Origin: Rhynchopus sp. YZ270_cl-10
Lineage: Eukaryota > Euglenozoa > Diplonemea > Diplonemida > Diplonemidae
NCBI GenBank assembly: GCA_964035575.1
Contig: OZ037869.1
Coordinates: forward strand, 62,001 to 126,000
DNA length: 64,000 nt
Direction of reading: 5' to 3'
Under the pieces are notes generated by a model that did no database searches, was not told the origin of the DNA, and saw only the letters and a program-made list of their open reading frames with translations. Each line of letters begins with the position of its first letter. Position 1 is the stretch's first letter. A program made the translations under genes and the position numbers. Below are positions 50,444 to 59,600 of the stretch, piece after piece.

Positions 50444-51784
50444 TCACGCAGTCTTTTTGATGATGTATTTGTGCTCGTACGTGGCCTTGCCCACAGCCGC
50501 GTCAAATGCCCTTCTGTAGACGTAACCCATGACAGGGACGAAGAGTGCATGCATGTAGTAGAACCACGTCAACCAGAAGGGCTTCTGCATGCCAGGCCGC
50601 ACACCCATCACACTCGCAGAGAAGCCCTGCAGCTCAGAGGCAACGGCGTGTGAGAAGTGCGTGTCCTTGTTCTTGTTCTCCAGCTGGAAGGCCTTGTACT
50701 CAGCGTTGTACGTTGCCTTTGTCTCGGGGTTCCCTAAGAAAAACTTCTTCGTGCACTTCACACTGACCACGTCGAACCCCTCGGTGTCCAGGCGGTTCGA
50801 GGTTTCGACCACGGTCGTGTACTTGAACTCCTGCTTCCCTTTGTACGTCACAACCTTCTTGGTCGACGTCTTCACGTTCCCACTCGAGTCGATCGACGTG
50901 CTCGTCTCGTTGTGGTAACATTCGCATGTGAAGTAGACTTTGATGTTGCTCAGGCGTGTGCGCTCAATCTGGTACGACGCCTCTGCAGTGCGTGAGCCTG
51001 AGTTCCACAGTGGCGCAAAGTACGCCCCAAAGAAGCACACACACAGGTAGAACGAGCCGCCCACACACATGAGCACAATGCCAGCAATGAACTGCCCTGC
51101 AGCAGTGAAGATGACAATCCCGACCGTCAGCACGACACTCACAAACAGGAAGAACGGGTCCAGCAGGTGCATCTTCAATTCAGGCGTCACGGTCGTTGCG
51201 GTCGAGACGTACGGACGCTTCGCAAACCCGCGCTCCACAGCGCCAGCAGTGTTGTGCACCCTGAGCCTGTCCCTTGCTACGAGGATGTAGTTGGTCGCGT
51301 GGACGTGCATGATGAAGACAACTGAGTGCGCAATGGAGGAGAGCAGCACGTAGAGGCCTGTGTCGTCGTTGTCGGCCTTCTGCACTGCACACACGTACTC
51401 GTTATCCACCAGTCCGCACACCACACCTACGTAGCAGGCAAGGAAGTTGAAGTTAAACACAGATGTCATAACGCAAACGTTCTTGGCACGTGGCGAGCGC
51501 ATCAGAAGAATCGCTAAGTACAGAACGTTCACCATCAGTGTCGCTGCCCAGAACACCCACGCAGTGACACCTGCCGGCGTCAGCTTGCAGGAGTCCACAG
51601 GCACCCAGAGCTCAGAGAACACCAGCGACAATGCAAATGCCATAAACGAGCTAAGGGCCACCAGTGTGAACCCCACTGCAGAGATCGGTGCCGTGGTTGA
51701 CTTCTTCACCTCACCGACGTTCAGGAGCAGGTCCTTCACCCCCGTGCCGTACCCAGACACAACCTGTTGCGACGGTGCGGTCAT
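50444..51784 (-). CDS. multi-pass membrane protein, possibly TMEM151-like
   Basis: 446 residues, single exon. Seven hydrophobic segments can be placed by eye at about 34-57, 74-95, 104-126, 144-169, 210-229, 232-257 and 402-423. Between the sixth and seventh is a soluble domain of about 140 residues. It contains CECYHNETST, a Ser/Thr stretch, then KKVVTYKGKQEFKY and a cysteine at 344; the CYHxET plus VVTxxxxxxFxY arrangement recalls the TMEM151 family. No signal peptide is seen. Codons end mostly in C or G, unlike the AT-rich Helitron genes. The gene stops about 90 bp from the low-complexity repeat and is followed on the same strand, 1.85 kb upstream of its start, by the giant secreted protein gene. 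Membrane protein is sure; the family is tentative. Confidence 0.82.
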   Translation of the reverse strand: MTAPSQQVVSGYGTGVKDLLLNVGEVKKSTTAPISAVGFTLVALSSFMAFALSLVFSELWVPVDSCKLTPAGVTAWVFWAATLMVNVLYLAILLMRSPRAKNVCVMTSVFNFNFLACYVGVVCGLVDNEYVCAVQKADNDDTGLYVLLSSIAHSVVFIMHVHATNYILVARDRLRVHNTAGAVERGFAKRPYVSTATTVTPELKMHLLDPFFLFVSVVLTVGIVIFTAAGQFIAGIVLMCVGGSFYLCVCFFGAYFAPLWNSGSRTAEASYQIERTRLSNIKVYFTCECYHNETSTSIDSSGNVKTSTKKVVTYKGKQEFKYTTVVETSNRLDTEGFDVVSVKCTKKFFLGNPETKATYNAEYKAFQLENKNKDTHFSHAVASELQGFSASVMGVRPGMQKPFWLTWFYYMHALFVPVMGYVYRRAFDAAVGKATYEHKYIIKKTA

Positions 51785-53634
51785 TGTTGATTTGTTGATG
51801 TGTATGCCAAAGCACCTTTTGTTGAATTTTTGGCGGTGGGACTGACATTAGCATGCATGGTTACGACGAGGGAGGTTGCGATGGATGGTCGAAAAGTTTG
51901 CAGAAAAAGAAGGTTGCTATTTATGACAGTAGTAGGAACGGGGGGGGACGAAAACAAAGAGGACACTGGGAGTGCAAGAAAAGAGACCTCCAAAACGGGG
52001 AGGTCCCGTAGCAACAGAAAACAAAAATCAAAAAACAGGGGAAAACCTCACACAATTCACAGATAAGAGAGCAAAAACGCAGGGAGCAGGCTCAATGGTG
52101 GCCGCTCTCGTGTCGCCCAGGTTGTTTATTGTGTGTCGTGTGTGTCTTGGCAGTGCGATGCAAGTGGGATAAGTGGCAAAGCGATTGACTTAACACAAAA
52201 TCGAATGAGTAGATCTATTCAAAACACAAAATCTAAGGACGAGAAAGAGCTATTGGAAAGCACACTACAAGAATGTGTCAGATGTCAAGAATGGCTATCC
52301 AATGGTATGCATCAACACGGAACCTGTGCATAGCAAGGAACCTAGTGCAAAAAAGTGTGTGTCTGGGACACCTGAAAAGAAACCGGTCTCATAACAAGAA
52401 CAATGAACGAAAAACAGGGGGGGAAAAAATCCACAACAGAACCAAGCAGAACCTGGACTGTCAGTCGTCGTGCTCAGGAAAACGGAGTCACTATTGCAAA
52501 ATAGATGACACTCAAAAACTGTGAGCAGTAAGATTGGGCCATTGTGCGCGTGCGTAGATTGGTATTCCAGTCAGGAATGCGTGCCAGGGGAAAGAAGAGC
52601 AAAAATGAAGTAATATAAATGGTTGAGCAACGAAGGAATTCAAATTCCCGAACCATACAATGCAGCGAGGCCCAGTGCGCAGAAAATGTATCATAATATT
52701 ATGTATCATATCGGGATTGCTTACTACCCAATAGCATTTTTTTTGAGGCACTTTCTCCCCAGTAACCGACTCAGCCTCGTTGCACTGTATGCCGTTTCGT
52801 ACAAAAATTATCTAGTGCACCAAAGTAGGGAAAGGGAACTCGAAATCAAAGATCCTCTACAGGACATTTCGATCCGTTCCTCAAGTTTCCTTCCTTTGAT
52901 GCGCTGGACTCCCAAAAGTTTATAGGTAGCGAACAAGCCGTAAGAGTGGGCTGGCTAAGACTGTCAGAGGATTTTTAAAAACCCCTGCAAACCCGCTCTC
53001 GTGCACAAGATCATTGTGCACGTCCGTAAATTGGTGTTCAAAAAAAGAGAAGTGGAAAGTGCAAACGTCACCGTTCCTCGGCGGACGCAGGCACGAAAAA
53101 AAAAAAATGATGGGGACGTGTGACAGGGGGGGGAAAGCGTTGAAGTTATAGATTGAAGGAAAAAGTAATACGGGGGAATTCAAAGTCTCGAATAGGAAAC
53201 TGAGGCCCGTATCGTACAAAAAATTATCAAGTGCACCAAAGTGGGGGAAAAGGAACTCGAAATCAAAGATCCTCTACAGGACATTTCGATCCGTTCCTCA
53301 AGTTTCCTTCCTTTGATGCACAAATGACCATAAGAGTGGAGTGGGCTGGCAAAGATTGTCGGAGGATTTCCGTTAAAAATACCCCGAGCCTCGTGCGCGC
53401 ACCATTCAAAAAAAAGGGGGTAAAATTACGTCTCTCGTGTGGACACATCCAAGGAAGAAAACAAATGCTAAGAAAAGTTTGTGCTAGTCACCTTGCTAAT
53501 AACAATTATCAAATGCCTTCAATGCAAGGAAGCAAAAAAACATAGTAGTTGAAACGTGCTAAAACGCATCTCAAATCGAGCTCATGCAAAAAAAAGAAAA
53601 TAAATGAATACCGCACAAAACTGTGTGACTAGTC
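51785..53634. other. intergenic region with a diverged tandem duplication
   Basis: No gene is visible. A stretch of about 110 bp (GTGCACCAAAGT..GGGAAA, GAACTCGAAATCAAAGATCC, ACATTTCGATCCGTTCCTC) is present at about 52799-52905 and 53213-53318, with weaker similarity continuing through TGGGCTGGC.AAGA. The period is about 414 bp. The promoter of the membrane-protein gene should lie at the left side. Confidence 0.7.
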
Positions 53635-56600
53635 TCAGGCCGGGCACACACATGAAGGGAACGGGGTCTGCTGACGTGGGCACCACTCAGAAGTGGGGAT
53701 ACGGGAGGCGGGTCCACTCAGCAAAACCTGCTTCTTGTACACTGCCATCCCGTGCTGCCATCCAACTCCTTGCACCCACCGAGGTCTCTCACCCACAAAC
53801 ACCTCTGTCCACCCCGCAGCAGGGAGTGATGTTGGGAAGTTGCCGTGACGGCCGGACCCAGCCTCAACTATCATGTACATGGTCAGTACACCTTCTCCTG
53901 TGAGGAAGATCCCCGTCCCTGACGCAATGTCAACAACCAATGACGGGCGGTAGTACGTTGCCGACTGCAGCTCCGTGGGGATGTTGGTGAGGGTGTATGT
54001 TCTGTCTCCCCAAGCCTGCATGTTGTCGCGCATCGTACCTTGGGGTGAGTACGTCAAAGTTGGAGAGTCAGAGGTGATGTGTACATTTGTTCCTCCAAAA
54101 ACTGCAATCCCATGGACGAGGGACGCTGTCGTTGATGGGGGCAACGCGACACCCGTGAGCGCAATATGCTTCTTGTACACTGCCATCTCGTGCTGCCATC
54201 CAACTCCTTGCACCCACTGAGGTCTCTCGCCCGCAAGCACCTCTTTCCACCCCGCAGCAGGGAGGGATGATGGGAAGTTGCCGTGACGGCCGGACCCAGC
54301 CTCAACTATCATGTACATTATCAGTACACCCTCTCCTGTGATATAGACTCCCGTCCCTGACGCAATGTCCACGACCAATGACGGGCGGTAGTACGTTGCC
54401 GACTGCAGCTCCGTGGGGATGTTGGTGAGGGTGTATGTTCTGTCTCCCCAAGCCTGCATGCTGTCGTGCATCGTACCTTGGGGTGAGTACGTCAAAGTTG
54501 GAGAGTCAGAGGTGATGTGTACATTTGTTCCTCCAAAAACTGCAATCCCATGGACGAGGGACGCTGTCGTTGATGGGGGCAACGCGACACCCGTGAGCGC
54601 AATATGCTTCTTGTACACTGCCATCTCGTGCTGCAGTCCCCACCGAGGTCTCTCGCCCGCAAGCACCTCTGTCCACCCCGCAGCAGGGAGTGATGTTGGG
54701 AAGTTGCCGTGGCGGCCGGACGCAACCTCAACTATCATGTACATGGTCAGCCATCCTGCTCCCATGACAGAGATCCCCGTCCCTGACGCAATGCTCTTAA
54801 CCAATGACGGGCGGTAGTACGTTGCCGACTGCAGCTCCGTGGGGATGTTGGTGAGGGTGTACGTTCTGTCTCCCCAAGCTTGCATGTTGTCGCGCATCGT
54901 ACCTTGGGGTGAGTACGTCAAAGTTGGAGAGTCAGAGGTGATGTGCACATTTGTTCCACCAAAAATAGCAATCCCATGGACGAGGGACGCTGTCGTTGAT
55001 GGAGGAAGCTCAACCAGGGAATGTTTGACCACTGTCTCCACAAACAGAGCCGTCGCCTCCGTTGGGCCGTTGAGGGCGAAGCTGAGCTCGGTACCCGCTT
55101 CAAGGAAGGTGCGGAACGTGTCCATGGTCTTCCCGTCGTTACCAAAGTGTGCGCCACACGGCGTGCTCTGCAGACCCAGGCCGCACAGCGTGCTGGAGAT
55201 CCCCCCGTCCTGCCCCACGGAGCAAGGCAGGCAGCTGTACGCAGCGATCACCACCTCACAGCCGCCTGTGGCACAGCAGCGCGCAGTCACAGTCTCACCA
55301 CCCACAAGCGGCTCCTGCGGGATGAAGGCCATCATCCCCTGCAGCTTGCTGTCAATCCCCGTCAGGTCCAGTGCAGGTGTGCTCAGTGTATCACTGTTCA
55401 CAAGCAACCTTGCTGTGCTCAACGCCCCAAAGCTCACGTCGTAGTGCCCCTGTGTGCACACCCCTTGCGCAGTCACGGCCCCGGGAGCACTCAGCATGTC
55501 CATCACAGGCACCGCACGCACCGTGATGACCTGCACCCGTGTTGTTGTCAGCAGCGCATCGTACACGGCAGACGCGTCCCCGCACCCGATGTAGTACGGC
55601 TGCAGCTTCCATGTGCGCACAAAGGTTGACGCCCCACAAGTCTGCTCCACCACTGCAGCGTCGCTGTGCACAAGTGTGTACGGCGTCCCACAGAACGCCA
55701 GTACAGACGGCCATCCCGTCACAGACGGCTCCACAGACGAGCCTAGGTCCACTGTTGTGTCGGCAGGGAAGGTCGCGAACACAGGTGCCACTGAGTGCAC
55801 CTGCGCCACGTAGTCGACAGTCTCTGCCAGCTTGCGGCAGCCTGACTCATCCCACGGGCCCATGCCGCACACATCGTCTGTCGCATGGTTGCCGTGGTGG
55901 ATGGGGACAAAGTCCCTCTTACCCCCCGTCACCACCTTCCCTGCGTGGCACACGTCCGTACCTTGCGCCACGCCTGTCGAGTGTGCAAACAGCCTGTGCA
56001 GGTTCCGTGTCTGCGTTGCTACCAGCTCTGCTGGCGGGTGCTGCAGAACAACAATCTGCTCTGCTGTGCGCGTGTTCCCACATGCGTCCGCAACCGTCCA
56101 CGTGCGCGTAAAACGTGCCAGTCCGTCGGCACGACACTGCGCCTCGGGCGCGTCTGCAGCTGTGATCGTCAGTGCGCTGTCCTTTGAAGTCGTCGTCGTC
56201 GGGTACGAGTGCATACCGTGTGCCTCCATCCCAGCCCCCAGCGACTCTGCCGACATCGGGATGTCACTCTTCAGCCCCCACGTCTCGAAGAACGGCACGT
56301 ACAGCAGCTCCTCGGGCAACCGTGTGAAGGCTGGCCCCGCAACGTCACGCACAGTGATCTTCTGCACACGTGTCACCCCCTGTAGGTGCGTTCCTGAGCA
56401 CTCTTCAAACACAGGCGGCTCCACCGTCCATGTGCGCACGACAGTCCACACCCCGCACTCTGCTTGCGATGCAGTCACCACGTCCGTGTACGTGATATCC
56501 GCGCCGTCAAAGCACGCAGACGTCTCCGGCACCCCTGTGTGAGAAGGCAGCAGGCTGTCCTCGTTCGTGATCGTCACATCCTCTGGGAAGGACGCAATCA

Positions 56601-59600
56601 CCACCGGCACCACGGTCACCACCTGCACCACCTCTTCCGTCTCTCCTCCACACACGCCAGCGTCGTGTCCCTTCCACAGCACCCGCAGGAACGACGACCC
56701 GCACACACGGTTAGGGAAGGCAGTCGCGCTCAGTGGTGTGGCGGACACCATCTGCACCACCTTCCCTGCGTGGCAGCGTGCATCCACGGACGCAAAGGCA
56801 GGCATCCCTGCAGGAAGGTGCAGCGACTGTGAGCACAACACCGAGTAGTCCGCCGCAGGTGCAAGTGTGGGTGTGGCATACGTTACCTTCCCTGCCTCCG
56901 ACAGAATGTCTGTGCCCAGGCCGCACTGCTTCGACAGCAATACTTCCGATGTGCTTGCCGCAAGTGCCTCCTGTGCAGATGCTACTGACGCTGCGAACTC
57001 AGCTTCGGTCGCCATGTTGAAGGCCGCCGTCCCTGCTGAGGCAGGTTGCACACCACCGGCACCACCACACGGGCCTGCAAGAACACCAACGGATGATGAA
57101 AGCGTCCCCTCCGCACTCGTGCCATGAAGTGGCAGCGTGAGCGTCACGCTCGCCACTGCCACACTCGGCACTCCCATACTCGCCAGAGACGGATTCGCTG
57201 TCTGCGATGCAACCACTGCGTCGTTCTTGCGCTTCATTGTGACCAGCTTTGCCTCCACAGCCGTTGCCGCTGCTGCCATGTTCTCCATGCACGTCTTGTC
57301 TGGGAACCTGGTCCCGTACTTGTACCCTGAGCACGTCTCGAACCCGTCGTGGCAGGCCCCCGGTGTGCACACCTCTGGCCAGCAGACGAGCGGCAGGCAG
57401 ACCTCTGGTGTGCAGATCTCAGGGGCGCACACCTCCCACCCACAGCACCCGGTGCAGCCACCTCCTGTGCACACGTTCCCGCTGCACTGTCCACCTTCAC
57501 AGTACCCTTCCACACACACCTCAGGAGCGCAGATGCGAGGCGTCCAGTAGCACGTCTGGTAGCGGACCTTCTTCCACCTACACCCGTATTCGTTCACCCC
57601 CTCGTTTGCGTCCACCTCTCTGTGGTAACGTGACCCGCCAACTCCAAACGTCCCAGCAAGGTTGTGCACAGCGTCCCCAAGCGCACTGAAGTCCCCACTA
57701 GCGAAGTCGTGACCAAGTGAGACAATGTCGCTCAGCCCTGCATCCATCAGTGCACCCCCAATGTCCGCCAGCACGCCACCGACATCGTCCAGGAAGGGGC
57801 CCAGAGCACTCGCCAGATAGTTCAGCGGCGGGACGTCGAACTGCGCTTTCACAAAGGTCCACCCATCTGACACCGCCGTCGTTACAGTGTCCCACACATC
57901 CTTTGCAACCTGCGCCACATCTTCCGCCACATCCACAACAGCCGCCACCACTGCCGCAGGGTTGATGTCGGTCTTCACACTCAAAGAGAACGACGAGTCC
58001 AGGAAGTTTGACGTATCCATCGCCGCAGTCCCCGAAATGGTGCTCGTCACCCCCAGCACCGACAGCCCCACAGCAAACGAGAGTGTGTCGTCCTGCACCT
58101 TCAGCTGCGCCTCCACGCCCACAGCAAAGAGCACGTCGATCCGCGCATCGAAGATCGCATACGGGTGCGGCACTGCAGCGTCGTAGTCAAACTTCACCTG
58201 CTTCACGGTCACCAGCCCGTACAGGAACTCCATATCCGACAGGCTCATGTGGAACGCTGTGAAGTCCCACGGGAAGTACACGTCTGCAGTCGACGCAAGC
58301 GCTCCGTTGAAGAGGTTGATCTCCGAGTGGAACGCCAGCTTCTCTGAGTCGAGCACCAGCGCTACCTCCCCGTACGACTTCAGCAGCGGGATGTCAAACG
58401 CGCCCTGGATGTTGACCTCTGCACGCGGCGGGAGGATGTTCATGTCCACCAGGAACCGTGCCCCACCCGCTGCCTCCTTGTTCCCGTCCAGGTGCGACCC
58501 GATGCGCAGGAAGTCGACATTCCCAAACCGGATGAACACAGGGTCCATCGTTGCGTTGATGTAGAACTGCGACGTGCTGATCGCCACCTCTGCCGCCATC
58601 TCCCACCCAACAAAATTCAGGCGCCCTGCGAGCGCAATCCCCTTCGGTATAGTCAGCGTGGACGTCCCGAGCACAATATCCTGCGTCTTCAGCGGACTGA
58701 ACGAAAGGTACGCATAGCAGTCCATGTCAAGGGTCGTGTGCACGGCGTCCGCGTCCACCTCAGGGCACGCTGTCGTATAGTCCTTGCTGTACGGGTACAG
58801 CCCGGACGCAGCGAACTGTGGCGGTAGTGCCTGCTGGATTCCTTCAAGTGTCGACGTCACAGCCGACACGTCGACCCCAAGTGCTGCAAACGCCGCCTTC
58901 GCCACCGCCAGAGCCTCATCAGACGCCTCGCCGGCAAGCAGCACCAACCACGGCACCTCCTGTGCCGCAAGCTCCGCAATGCCGCCAATCGTCAGGTTCG
59001 TCACCATCGCCACAAAGAAGTTGTCCTCAGGCAGCGACGCACTCACCCCAACATACGCGCGCCCCTCCACGAACGGCTGCGCCTTGTTCTGACAGTTTTC
59101 CCGCGACCCGAGGCACACCGCACCGCCCAGCATGAACCCCGTCGGCAGCGGCGACTTAACATCCCACTCCATCCCCAGGAACATGTTCCCGATGTGCACG
59201 AACGGAATCTTCAACGCCTCGTAGTACCACCCTCCTGCGGTCAGCTTCCCACGCACCGTCTGCGCCGCAGGCGTCACAATCATGGACAGCTCCCCTTCGA
59301 AGTAGACGTCCTTCTGGTCCACAGCCCCGCAGTCCTCGACACACACAACCAACGGAAGCGACACCCCAAGCTCCTGCCGCGGCTGGCCCGTGTGAATCAG
59401 GTACGCAAACCGCAAGTACGTCGCCGCACCAAACGTGCCCAACGCGTTCGACACACGGATGAACTTCGCCCTGTCCGTGTCTGCGTCTGTCCCCACGCGC
59501 AGCTCCAGCTCCAGATCCCCCTCAAACGTCAGCGACGCAGACACCCCCACACGGATGTTCTCCGCCATATCCTTCAGCACCGCCACAAAGTCGCTGTCCG

